64,000 nucleotides of DNA from CBDBUR01 sp965209065 (GTDB lineage Bacteria > Pseudomonadota > Alphaproteobacteria > JAPOUT01 > G958296285), in assembly GCA_965209065.1 (NCBI GenBank), contig OZ242373.1, positions 1,054,001 through 1,118,000 of the forward strand, written 5' to 3'. Positions 25,633 to 34,510 of this stretch are shown here, one piece after another. The number at the start of each line of letters is the position of its first letter. The first letter of the stretch is position 1. The position numbers were made by a program, and so were the translations under genes. Below the pieces are notes generated by a model. It searched no databases. It worked only from the letters and a program-made list of their open reading frames with translations, and had not been told where the DNA came from.

Positions 25633-26582
25633 TGAAAAAGGCGCAGCTTTTAATTTTAGGCTCTGGTCCCGCCGGACTCACCGCCGCCATTTATGCCGCG
25701 CGCGCCGGGCTGGCACCCGTGCTGCTTAAAGGCGTAGAGCCCGGCGGTCAGCTCACCATAACGACCGATGTTGAAAATTACCCCGGCTTCGCCGACATTA
25801 TTCAAGGCCCTTGGCTAATGGAGCAGATGGAAGCGCAAGCCGTTAAAGTGGGCACGCAAGCGCTCGCCGATAGCGCGGTTGAGGTGTCGCTTGGTGCGCC
25901 CCCCTTCACCATAAAAACCGACAGGGGCGAAACGTGGCAAACCGACAGCTTGATTATCGCCACCGGTGCGCAAGCGAAATGGCTGGGGTTGGAATCAGAA
26001 GAAAAGTTTCGTGGCTTTGGCGTGTCGGCTTGCGCCACGTGCGATGGTTTCTTTTATAAAAATAAAAAGGTTGCGGTTGTTGGCGGCGGCAATACTGCGG
26101 CTGAAGAGGCTCTTTTCTTAACGAAGTTCGCTGACGAAGTTTTTCTCGTTCATCGGCGCGATAGACTGCGCGCCGAGAAAGTCTTGAGCGACCGCGTGCT
26201 TGCGCACGATAAAATCACGCCTATTTGGAATAGCGTGGTAGCCGAAATCGGCGGCAGTGATAAGCCTCCTTCGGTGGATAAAGTTCTGCTGCGCGGGGCA
26301 GATGGCGGCGGCGAGCAAACCCTCGCGGTTGATGGCGTTTTTGTCGCTATCGGGCACGAGCCGCAAACTTCTATTTTTAAGGGCAAACTGAATATGAAAG
26401 AAAGCGGCATTATTATTACGCGCGATGGGACGTGTGAAACTTCTGTGCGCGGCGTGTTCGCCGCCGGCGATGTGGCTGATGATACTTATCGCCAAGCCAT
26501 CACGGCTGCGGGTATGGGTTGCATCGCCGCCCTCGAAGCCGATAAATTCCTTAAAAATAAATTTGACTCACTCATCACTTAA
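25632..26582 (+). CDS. trxB: Thioredoxin reductase
   Basis: A 316-residue NADPH- and FAD-dependent enzyme that reduces thioredoxin. The FAD fold is ILGSGPAGLTAAIYAARAGL, the redox pair is Cys-x-x-Cys in SACATCDGFF, the NADPH fold is VVGGGNTAAEEALFL, and the FAD C-terminal motif is GVFAAGDVADDTYRQAITAA. The ATG shares one base with the greA stop (TAATG). Confidence 0.95.
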   Translation: MKKAQLLILGSGPAGLTAAIYAARAGLAPVLLKGVEPGGQLTITTDVENYPGFADIIQGPWLMEQMEAQAVKVGTQALADSAVEVSLGAPPFTIKTDRGETWQTDSLIIATGAQAKWLGLESEEKFRGFGVSACATCDGFFYKNKKVAVVGGGNTAAEEALFLTKFADEVFLVHRRDRLRAEKVLSDRVLAHDKITPIWNSVVAEIGGSDKPPSVDKVLLRGADGGGEQTLAVDGVFVAIGHEPQTSIFKGKLNMKESGIIITRDGTCETSVRGVFAAGDVADDTYRQAITAAGMGCIAALEADKFLKNKFDSLIT

Positions 26583-26599
26583 CTAATAGGATAGTTAGC

Positions 26600-28312
26600 A
26601 TGGCAACTTTATCGAAACCAGAACTAAATACTTTATATTATGGCGACAATCTAGCGTGGATGAAGCAATGGCAAGATGAATTCATTGATTTGGTTTATCT
26701 TGACCCACCATTTAATTCTAATGCAAACTACAATGTAATTTTTGGCGCAAATGCAGAAGTTGAAGCTTTTGACGACGTATGGAAATGGGGGGAACAAGCT
26801 GCCTCTGATATGGGGCAGGCTCTAACCACTACAGCTGAAATAGGAAAAGTCGTAAGGGGATTCAAAGAAATAATTCCAGAAACCCCCATGCTTGCCTATT
26901 TATGCCATCTAGCTCCTCGCCTTTACCACATCCATCGCTTATTAAAACAAACGGGCTCTTTATACTTCCACTGCGATGACACATCAGGACACTATATTAA
27001 AATTTTGCTAGATGCTGTCTTTGGTCCTGCAAACTATAAAAATTCTATTATATGGAAAAGAGCAACCGCGCATAATGACGCTAAACGTTACGGAAGAATT
27101 ACAGACCATATATTCTTCTACACAAAAAGTGAAAAGTATACTTGGAACGGTGATGCGATTGCTGAACCTAAAACAAAGGAAGATATTGTCACTAACTATC
27201 CATCTAAAGATGACCGTGGAAGATATCGTTCTGGTGACTTAACAGGTTCCTCCCACAACACAAAAAGAGGAAGCCCTAGCACAGAGACTTGGAACGGGTA
27301 TGATGTTTTTTCTAGAGGCAGAGTTTGGTCTGTCCCTAAAGTTAGTAGCGGGGGCAGATATGCCGAATACATAAAAAATCATTTTATCTCTAATTATGAC
27401 CAAATTGAAGGAGTCCACGAAAGATTAGATGCCCTTGATAAAGCTGGTTTAATCATTCACCCCAAAAAAGGGTTTTGGCCTGGTCTAAAGCGCTATGCTG
27501 ATGCAGACAGTGCAGTTCAGCCACAAAATTTGATATTAACACCTACTGGCTTTACAAATTTTTCTGCGCGTAAAAAGAATAAAAATGGCAATGGCAATGG
27601 CAACAATGAATACCTTGGCTGGAATACACAAAAACCTGAACGCTTGATAAGAAAATTTATAAAAGCAAGTTCAAACCCCAACGATATTGTTTTTGACCCC
27701 TACTGTGGCTGTGGCACGACCGTGCATGTTTGTGTTGATGTTGAAGGTAATGGCTTAATAGAAGACGATAAAAGGCGTTTTATCGGTATAGACATTACCC
27801 ATTTAGCCATTGGTATCATCGAATATCGGTTTGAACATCGGCTTAGATATAAACCTCAAGTCATGGGAGCTCCTAAAGATTTTCAAGCTGCTCAGGATTT
27901 ATTTGAGCGTGATGCTTTTCAATTTGAAGCTTGGGCTATTTCTAGAATCCCCGGTTTATTGCCAAACAGCAATCAGCGTGGCGATAAAGGCATTGACGGC
28001 AGAGGTTATGTAGAAGAAGAACACCAATTGGTTTTAGCCCAAGTTAAGGGAGGTAAAAATATAACCCCTTCAATGGCAAGAGATTTTGTTGGAACTTTGG
28101 GTGAAGAAGATTTAGGCGTTTTTATTGTGCTGTCTAATAATAGTGTCTCTGCTGGTGTTAAATCTGCTCTTGCTAAAGGGAATATAAAAATTAACGATGA
28201 AACCTATCCTAAAATACAAATATTTTCTATTGAGGATTATTTTCAAGGAAAAAGACCAAATCTGCCCTCACTATTAAAACATGACCTATTCAATCAAAAT
28301 AATGGTAATTAA
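26600..28312 (+). CDS. Adenine DNA methylase fused to an Mrr-like restriction nuclease
   Basis: A 570-residue protein. The N-terminal 430 residues form a beta-class methyltransferase with motif IV first (DPPFN, Asp35) and motif I later (DPYCGCGTT, Asp366), the circular order typical of N6-adenine enzymes such as M.HinfI. Residues about 440-550 match an Mrr-type nuclease: Asp466 in GDKGIDG and Gln481-x-Lys483 in AQVKGG. Methylase and nuclease in one chain imply a self-contained defence enzyme. AT-rich, placed 17 bases after trxB. A run of Asn-Gly codons (NGNGNGN) near residue 330 is low-complexity. The recognition site is unknown. Confidence 0.85.
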   Translation: MATLSKPELNTLYYGDNLAWMKQWQDEFIDLVYLDPPFNSNANYNVIFGANAEVEAFDDVWKWGEQAASDMGQALTTTAEIGKVVRGFKEIIPETPMLAYLCHLAPRLYHIHRLLKQTGSLYFHCDDTSGHYIKILLDAVFGPANYKNSIIWKRATAHNDAKRYGRITDHIFFYTKSEKYTWNGDAIAEPKTKEDIVTNYPSKDDRGRYRSGDLTGSSHNTKRGSPSTETWNGYDVFSRGRVWSVPKVSSGGRYAEYIKNHFISNYDQIEGVHERLDALDKAGLIIHPKKGFWPGLKRYADADSAVQPQNLILTPTGFTNFSARKKNKNGNGNGNNEYLGWNTQKPERLIRKFIKASSNPNDIVFDPYCGCGTTVHVCVDVEGNGLIEDDKRRFIGIDITHLAIGIIEYRFEHRLRYKPQVMGAPKDFQAAQDLFERDAFQFEAWAISRIPGLLPNSNQRGDKGIDGRGYVEEEHQLVLAQVKGGKNITPSMARDFVGTLGEEDLGVFIVLSNNSVSAGVKSALAKGNIKINDETYPKIQIFSIEDYFQGKRPNLPSLLKHDLFNQNNGN

Positions 28313-28429
28313 CCTTCCTTAATGTGTTAACCCTTTAATGCTTGCAAGTTGATTCTTTTTGATTCAACATAAAAGTGTTTGGTGGTAAGTGATTCGTTAT
28401 ATTTATATTTTTAATCACCACTTCAAACT

Positions 28430-28493
28430 AGTGGCACCCAGCCCTCCGCCACTATTTTTGGCGAGGTTCCCTCCTCCCTTATTTTTCCTCGCC
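28430..28493. terminator. Two tandem hairpins in the convergent gap
   Basis: AGTGGC/GCCACT (28430-28453) and GGCGAGG/CCTCGCC (28460-28493) are perfect inverted repeats between the end of the methylase-nuclease gene and the convergent msrP end. T-rich tracts lie around them (TATTTTT, TTATTTTT). They may terminate transcription from either side. Confidence 0.5.
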
Positions 28494-28499
28494 ATTACT

Positions 28500-28529
28500 G
28501 AAGGACTGCGTAGCAATATGCAGTCCTTC
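28500..28529. terminator. Hairpin terminator between convergent genes
   Basis: GAAGGACTGC and GCAGTCCTTC form a perfect 10-base-pair stem with a 10-base loop, followed by a T-containing stretch (TTCTTAACGATTTTTC). It lies 16 bases from the msrP stop and 187 bases from the methylase-nuclease stop, so it fits a bidirectional terminator. Confidence 0.65.
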
Positions 28530-28545
28530 TTCTTAACGATTTTTC

Positions 28546-29529
28546 TTAACGATAAAGTGGTTCGCTCTCTAAACCCTTATACAGATGAGCAACAAATTTC
28601 TCATAGCCGTTGAATAGGCGTGTCGGCACGCGCCGCCCCTCGCCGAGTGGCTCTTCGCTCGCTTGCGACCAGCGCGGATGCGGCACTTGCGGATTTACAT
28701 TCGCCCAAAAACCATACTCACGCGAATTTATCTTTTCCCAAAAACTCACAGGACGCTCCTTCGTAAAACGAATTTTGACAATCGATTTTATCGACTTAAA
28801 ACCATATTTCCACGGCAACGCCAACCGCAACGGCGCGCCAAACTGCTTCTGCAGCGGATGACCATAAATCCCCGTTACCATAAATGCCAGCTCGTTCATC
28901 GCCTCTTCTATAGTGATTGCCTCCGTGTAGGGCCAGGGATACCACACCTGCTTTTGCCCCGATGCCACCTCCCTATCAAAGAAAGTCGTGAATTCAACAT
29001 AGCGCGCGTTGGAGGTCGGCTCTGCTAACTTCACCAGCTTGCGCAGCTCGAAGCCCGACCACGGCACAATCATCGACCAAGCCTCCACACAGCGGTGGCG
29101 GTAAATGCGCTCCTCTATTTTCATCTTGCGAATAAGCGACTCAACCGCAATTTTTTGCGGACGCGCAACCTCGCCCTCTATCTCTATATCCCACGGCGAG
29201 AGCTTTAACGCCTGCGCCGCCTTCGCGATGCGCTTGTGCGAGCCGAATTCATAAAAATTATTATACTTGGAGGTGATGCTCTCTAAACTTAAAGAGCGCC
29301 CGCCCTGATAAGTCAAATTGACTTTAGGCGGATAAAGCTCTTTGGCAATATCATTGCCGTAGTCGGTTGTGGTGGCGGCGGCAACGTGCGCAGGCGCGGC
29401 ACCTAAAGTCCCCGCACCCAAAGCAGCCGCACCCGCGACGATGCCCGCTTGCGCGAGAAAAGCGCGGCGATTCATAAACACCGCTTCGGGTGTTACTTCA
29501 CTCTCTTTTATTTCCCAGCCTTTTTTCAT
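28546..29529 (-). CDS. msrP: Methionine sulfoxide reductase catalytic subunit, molybdenum cofactor enzyme
   Basis: A periplasmic molybdopterin enzyme (MsrP/YedY family) that reduces oxidised methionines in envelope proteins. A Tat signal is seen: NRRAFLAQAG with Arg21-Arg22, then a hydrophobic Ala/Gly stretch ending near AAPAHVAAA. The molybdenum-ligating Cys lies in YRHRCVEAWSM, and FGAPLRLALPWKYGFKSIK is conserved. 327 residues from the ATG at 29529, which overlaps the upstream stop (TGATG) and follows AGGTG. The usual membrane partner MsrQ is not next to it. The molybdopterin synthase genes moaD and moaE are elsewhere in this window. Confidence 0.92.
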   Translation of the reverse strand: MKKGWEIKESEVTPEAVFMNRRAFLAQAGIVAGAAALGAGTLGAAPAHVAAATTTDYGNDIAKELYPPKVNLTYQGGRSLSLESITSKYNNFYEFGSHKRIAKAAQALKLSPWDIEIEGEVARPQKIAVESLIRKMKIEERIYRHRCVEAWSMIVPWSGFELRKLVKLAEPTSNARYVEFTTFFDREVASGQKQVWYPWPYTEAITIEEAMNELAFMVTGIYGHPLQKQFGAPLRLALPWKYGFKSIKSIVKIRFTKERPVSFWEKINSREYGFWANVNPQVPHPRWSQASEEPLGEGRRVPTRLFNGYEKFVAHLYKGLESEPLYR

Positions 29530-30733
29530 CACCTTACATTAGCACAAAAAGTTTGAATGCGCTTGCCTGCTTCTTCTAGCTGCTCTTGCGAAGTGGCGTA
29601 AGATATACGGAAAAAAGGCGATAGACCAAAAGCCGCACCCTGCACCACCGCCACTTCTGCCTCCTCCAGCAAAGCCGCCACGACATCGCTATCGCTGGCG
29701 AGCGCCTTCCCGCCGCCCGACGTTTTGCCAATCAAGCCCGCGCACGAAGGATAAACATAAAAAGCCCCTTGAGGTGTCGCGCACTCTAGCCCCTTGGCTT
29801 GATTTAACATCGAGATAATGAGGTCGCGCCTGCCCGCGAAAGTTTTGCGCCACTCGCCGAGAAAGCTCTGCTCGCCCTCAAGCGCCGCCACCGCCGCCCA
29901 CTGACTAATAGAAGAGGCATTGGTCGTTGATTGCCCCTGAAGTTTTTCATCGCCCCAATGAGCTTGCTATCGCCCGCCGCCCAGCCAATACGCCAGCCAG
30001 TCATCGAATAGCTTTTAGAAACGCCGTTAATACTTATGACCCGCTCAAACAAGCCGTCCCAAGAAGCAAGGGTCTCGAACTTTGCGTTGTCATAAACCAA
30101 ATGCTCGTAAATATCATCGGAGAGAATATAAACATTAGGATGCTCTAGCAAAACTTCCGCCAAGGGCTCTAACTCTTTTTTTGTGTAAGTAGCACCGGTA
30201 GGATTGGAGGGGTTGTTAAATATAAGATACTTTGTTTTGCTCGTTATTGCGCGCGCAAGCGACTCTGCGGTGAGCTTGAAGCCTGCCTCCGCGCCCGCCT
30301 CGACAATAACCGACTTGCCGCCAAACAGCGCAACCATATCGGGATAGGACACCCAGTAGGGCGCGGGGATAACCACCTCATCGCCAACATTGATAGCCGC
30401 CATTATCGCGTTGAAAACCGATTGCTTCGCGCCCGAGCTAACGCAAATCTGGTTCGCCTCATAGTGAAGATTATTATCGCGCTTGAATTTTTTTATAATC
30501 GCATTTTTCAGCTCGGGGATACCATCGACCGCAGTGTATTTTGTTTCGCCGCGTTTGATAGCTTCTATCGCCGCTTGCTTGATGGGTTCGGGTGTATCAA
30601 AGTCAGGCTCGCCCGCGCCCAACCCGATGACATCTTTCCCTGCCGCTTTTAGCTCGCGCGCTTTTTGTGAAATCGCAACCGTCGCCGAGGGCTTTATCCG
30701 ACCGACCGATTGTGCTAAAAAATTATCTTTCAT
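29529..30733 (-). pseudogene. Aspartate aminotransferase, interrupted by one frameshift
   Basis: PLP-dependent class I aminotransferase. The 5' part (30733 to about 29940) encodes a normal start, the LGAGEPDFDTPEPIK motif, the cofactor region SNPTGATYTKKEL and the PLP lysine in SKSYSMTGWRIGWAAG. Near 29937-29943 the frame slips: after AMKNF, one extra base would restore the family sequence QGQSTTNASSISQWAAVAAL, and the remainder (from about 29891 to 29529) is intact. Everything else is conserved, so this is either a very recent mutation or a one-base sequencing error. Confidence 0.85.
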
Positions 30734-30766
30734 ACTTACTTTATATCACACGCCGCAGGGATAACG

Positions 30767-31714
30767 CTACCTTTGATGCGCCAGCTTTAACCCCGCTACA
30801 GGACTTCTCGTCTTCACAACATAGTTAGCGTAAAGTGAGCCGATGTATAAATCTTTCATATCCTTACCGCCCCAGCTTACATTGGTGGGGTCAGCCAAAA
30901 TCTTCCCCTCAATATCTTGCGCTATCGTAAAAACTTCCCCGTTCGGTTGAATCGCAACAATTTTATTCGCCGAGGGTAAGGTCACCCACAAATTACCCTC
31001 AACATCAAAGCCATTGCCATCGGTGAAAGCCCAGTTGCCGCGCTCCTCTTGAAGCGGCAGAGCGGTCGGGTCGACAATTTTAGGAATAACGCCTAGCACC
31101 TGACCATAACTTTCTTGCGCGCCGAGCTTGCCGTTCTTTATTGGAAAACGAACAACATTCCCGCCGCTCGTTTGATTGACGTAAAGATATTCCTCCGCCG
31201 CGTCCAAAGAGCAGCCGTTGGCAAATTGTAGCCCCGGCGCTAACACCGCGCTGCCGCCCTCGCCTTCCTTCCACGAATACACGAAGCCGTCCTTCCTGCC
31301 GTCCAGCGCCTCCGGCCAGAACTGCGCAAACGTAGAGTGCGTGCACCAAATGGTGCCGTCCTTCGCCACAATAGGATAATTAGAAGAGGTCAAAGCCTTG
31401 CCTTCCACCTCATCAACCAGATTTTCGACAATGCCGCTATCCACATCTAGCCTCTGCAGCGGACCGGGCGACTGGTTGAATATTCCAAAATTGGCAATGA
31501 TAATTCTCCCCTCCCTATCCATGTTCATTCCGTTGGGCGCGCCGCCAGCCTTGCCGATGCGCTTAATCGAGCCGTCGGCGAAAATCTCTGCCACCGCGCT
31601 CTGCTGGTCGGAGGCAAAAACCCGCCCCTCGCGCGAAACCACCACATCTTCGGGGCGGTCTAGCCCGCGACCAAACTTCTCCATAGTCGATAAATCTATC
31701 TTTGATAAAGGCAT
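30767..31714 (-). CDS. SMP-30/gluconolactonase-like protein
   Basis: A 315-residue six-bladed beta-propeller of the SMP-30/strictosidine synthase-like hydrolases, which open lactones with a bound divalent metal. Visible are RPEDVVVSREGRVFASD, PNGMNMDREGRIIIANFG, FANGCSLDAAEEYLYVNQ and FDVEGNLWVT, matching propeller blades. No signal peptide. It precedes the aminotransferase gene by 33 bases on the same strand. The substrate is unknown. Confidence 0.8.
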   Translation of the reverse strand: MPLSKIDLSTMEKFGRGLDRPEDVVVSREGRVFASDQQSAVAEIFADGSIKRIGKAGGAPNGMNMDREGRIIIANFGIFNQSPGPLQRLDVDSGIVENLVDEVEGKALTSSNYPIVAKDGTIWCTHSTFAQFWPEALDGRKDGFVYSWKEGEGGSAVLAPGLQFANGCSLDAAEEYLYVNQTSGGNVVRFPIKNGKLGAQESYGQVLGVIPKIVDPTALPLQEERGNWAFTDGNGFDVEGNLWVTLPSANKIVAIQPNGEVFTIAQDIEGKILADPTNVSWGGKDMKDLYIGSLYANYVVKTRSPVAGLKLAHQR

Positions 31715-31795
31715 AGCATCTCCTATTCCGTTGCTTTTACTATTATAACTATAATAAACTAAATTATCTATTGATATTAAGTATAGGGTTAAAAA

Positions 31796-33988
31796 ATGGT
31801 TGTTGAAAAGATGTTAGAAGAAGCAAGCGTGGTCGGCAGCCCCGACGCCGCCTTGAACCTTCCGCCGAAACCCAAGCCGCCGCCTAAAGTGCTAGGCGGC
31901 AGGAAATTTAATTTCACCTCCGAGTTTAAGCCCGCAGGCGACCAGCCGCAAGCCATTCGTGCGCTGGCGCAGGGCATTAAAAATAAAGAGCGCGACCAAG
32001 TGCTGCTCGGCGTCACCGGCTCAGGCAAGACTTTTACGATGGCGCAGGTTATCCAAGAGATGCAACGCCCGGCGCTAGTTCTCGCGCATAATAAGACGCT
32101 TGCCGCGCAGTTGTATGGCGAGTTCTGCCAGTTCTTCCCCGATAACGCTGTCGAGTATTTTGTTTCCTATTACGATTACTATCAGCCCGAAGCCTATGTT
32201 GCGCGCACCGACACTTATATTGAAAAAGAATCCTCGCTCAACGAGCAGATAGACCGCATGCGCCACGCGGCGACTCGCTCTTTGCTTGAGCGCGATGATG
32301 TTATCGTTGTTGCCTCTGTCTCTTGTATTTACGGCATCGGCTCGCCCGAATCTTACTCGCAGATGGCTTTCTCTATTTCGTGCGGCGAAGCCTTCGACCG
32401 CGAGCTTTTACTCAAAAAACTCGTAGAGCTACATTACAAACGCAACGATTTAGATTTCACGCGCGGTTCTTTTCGCGTGAATGGCGAGGTGATTGATATT
32501 TTTCCCTCCCATTATGAAGACCGCGCGTGGCGCGTGGAGATGTTCGGCAATGAGGTGGAGACCATCGCTGAGTTCGACCCGCTCACCGGCAAGAAAAACC
32601 AAAAACTAAAGGGCGTGCGCATTTATCCTAACAGCCATTATGTGACGCCGGGTCCCACGCTACATCAGGCTTTGGACTCCATTCGCGGCGATTTGACAAC
32701 GCGGTTGCGTGAGCTAGAAAAAGCGAACAAACCGCTCGAAGCCCAGCGGCTTGAACAACGCACTACTTTTGATATTGAAATGATGAAAAGCACCGGCTCG
32801 TGCGCCGGCATTGAAAACTATTCGCGCTATCTCACCGGCCGCCAGCAAGGGCAACCGCCGCCGACACTTTTTGAATACTTGCCCGACAATGCGCTCATTT
32901 TTGTTGATGAGAGCCACGCCACCGTGCCGCAGTTGGGCGGAATGTTTCGCGGCGACTTCCAACGCAAACGCACGCTCGCGCAATATGGTTTCCGCCTGCC
33001 CGCCTGTATGGACAACCGCCCATTACGATTTGAAGAATGGAATTGCTTGCGACCGCAAACGATTTATGTCTCCGCCACGCCTTCCGAAAAATTTGAACTC
33101 AAGCAAACTAAGGGCGCTTTTGTCGACCAAGTTATTCGACCCACTGGGCTTCTTGACCCCGAAATTATTATTCGCCCGGCGTCCAATCAAGTTGATGACC
33201 TCATTGACGAGTGCCTCACTCTCGCGGACAAGGGTTCGCGCGCGCTGGTTACCACGCTCACCAAAAGAATGGCAGAAGACCTCACCGAATATATGCACGA
33301 ACAAAATATCCGTGTGCGCTATATGCATTCCGATATTTCTACCCTTGACCGCATCGAAATTATTCACGGGCTGAGGCGCGGCGAGTTTGATGTGCTTGTT
33401 GGCATCAACCTCTTGCGCGAGGGCTTGGATATACCCGAATGCACGCTGGTGGCGGTGCTTGATGCCGATAAGGAAGGCTTCTTGCGCTCTGAAACTTCGC
33501 TTATCCAAACGGTTGGACGCGCGGCGCGCAATGTCGATGGACGCGCTATCCTCTATGCTGACAAAATAACCGCCTCTATCCAAAGAACCATCGACGAGAC
33601 CGAACGCCGACGCGAAAAACAACTCGCTTATAATAAAAAACACAATATCACCCCTAGAACTATCCAAAAAAATGTCAGCGATATTATGCGAAATATCAAA
33701 AAGGAAAGTCAAAAAGAAGAAAAAGAAATTATCAATCTAAAAGGAAATAATTTACAAAAAACCATCGCCGCGATACGCAAAGAAATGAAACAAGCCGCAA
33801 CCGAATTAGAATTTGAGGAAGCCGCAAGATTACGCGATGAAATACGCCATTTAGAAAAAATGCAACTCACCCTTGCCGATAACCCCGATGTCTCAATCCA
33901 CAACCTTGAAGTGTCAAAAGAATCCAAAACCACCGCGGGATTGCCCGGCACACGCACACTCAAATCTAAAGTGCAAATGAAAAGATGA
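31796..33988 (+). CDS. uvrB: Excinuclease ABC subunit B
   Basis: A 730-residue DNA-damage recognition helicase of nucleotide excision repair, acting with UvrA and UvrC. It has Walker A GVTGSGKTFTM, the beta-hairpin region YYDYYQPEAYV, DESHA, helicase motif VGRAARN and a C-terminal UVR domain (residues about 660-695) that binds UvrC. The extra 35 N-terminal residues are Pro/Lys-rich. The ATG at 31796 is the first of the frame. uvrC lies 2.6 kb downstream on the same strand. Confidence 0.97.
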   Translation: MVVEKMLEEASVVGSPDAALNLPPKPKPPPKVLGGRKFNFTSEFKPAGDQPQAIRALAQGIKNKERDQVLLGVTGSGKTFTMAQVIQEMQRPALVLAHNKTLAAQLYGEFCQFFPDNAVEYFVSYYDYYQPEAYVARTDTYIEKESSLNEQIDRMRHAATRSLLERDDVIVVASVSCIYGIGSPESYSQMAFSISCGEAFDRELLLKKLVELHYKRNDLDFTRGSFRVNGEVIDIFPSHYEDRAWRVEMFGNEVETIAEFDPLTGKKNQKLKGVRIYPNSHYVTPGPTLHQALDSIRGDLTTRLRELEKANKPLEAQRLEQRTTFDIEMMKSTGSCAGIENYSRYLTGRQQGQPPPTLFEYLPDNALIFVDESHATVPQLGGMFRGDFQRKRTLAQYGFRLPACMDNRPLRFEEWNCLRPQTIYVSATPSEKFELKQTKGAFVDQVIRPTGLLDPEIIIRPASNQVDDLIDECLTLADKGSRALVTTLTKRMAEDLTEYMHEQNIRVRYMHSDISTLDRIEIIHGLRRGEFDVLVGINLLREGLDIPECTLVAVLDADKEGFLRSETSLIQTVGRAARNVDGRAILYADKITASIQRTIDETERRREKQLAYNKKHNITPRTIQKNVSDIMRNIKKESQKEEKEIINLKGNNLQKTIAAIRKEMKQAATELEFEEAARLRDEIRHLEKMQLTLADNPDVSIHNLEVSKESKTTAGLPGTRTLKSKVQMKR

Positions 33989-34506
33989 AAACTCGCACCG
34001 CTTTTTTATTGCCCTTTTTATTGCCGCTTTTATTGTTAATGAGCTTGTCTGCTTGCGCGCGTGCGTCGCAAAACGAACACCGCTTCCAATGCCTCCCGCC
34101 TAACGGGCAAGCCCCCCTGCGCTTCGCTTTCAACGCGGACAGCGTTTGGATTGAAAAACTACATTTTACAAAGCAACATTGGATTCGCCAGAAAAGTATC
34201 AACGCCAAAAGTGTGTCGCTCGTTTGGTCTCAGCCCCTATTATTTACCGATGCCAAAACCAACCGCGCCTACCAAGCGCAGCTCTTTTACGACTATCAAT
34301 TTGACCGACAAAGCCGTGTTTTATCTTTCGCGCAATATGTCCGCGACTTACCCCAGCCTCTAGCCGCGCGCGAAGAAAAAGAAATAAAATTTACCTGCTC
34401 CCGCATAAACTTTTTTTCCGATTTTCTTTCCCCCCTAGACCCCGCAATGCGTTATGCTCTGTCTATCATAGAAACACTTTTGGAGAAAATAATTGGGGGA
34501 AAATAA
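33985..34506 (+). CDS. Putative lipoprotein of unknown function
   Basis: A 173-residue protein with a signal peptide (FLLPFLLPLLLLMSLSAC) whose lipobox LSAC places the lipidated cysteine near residue 24. The mature part is a beta-rich small domain with no family I recognise. Its ATG overlaps the uvrB stop (ATGA). The lipoprotein-modifying enzyme lgt is in this window. The N-terminus carries repeated Leu-Pro stretches. Confidence 0.65.
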   Translation: MKTRTAFLLPFLLPLLLLMSLSACARASQNEHRFQCLPPNGQAPLRFAFNADSVWIEKLHFTKQHWIRQKSINAKSVSLVWSQPLLFTDAKTNRAYQAQLFYDYQFDRQSRVLSFAQYVRDLPQPLAAREEKEIKFTCSRINFFSDFLSPLDPAMRYALSIIETLLEKIIGGK

Positions 34507-34510
34507 TTGA

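Noticed and set aside
31715..31795. AT-rich divergent region with several TATAAT-like hexamers between the SMP-30 gene and uvrB
   Set aside because: No -35/-10 pair with acceptable spacing could be chosen, and no LexA-type operator was recognised.
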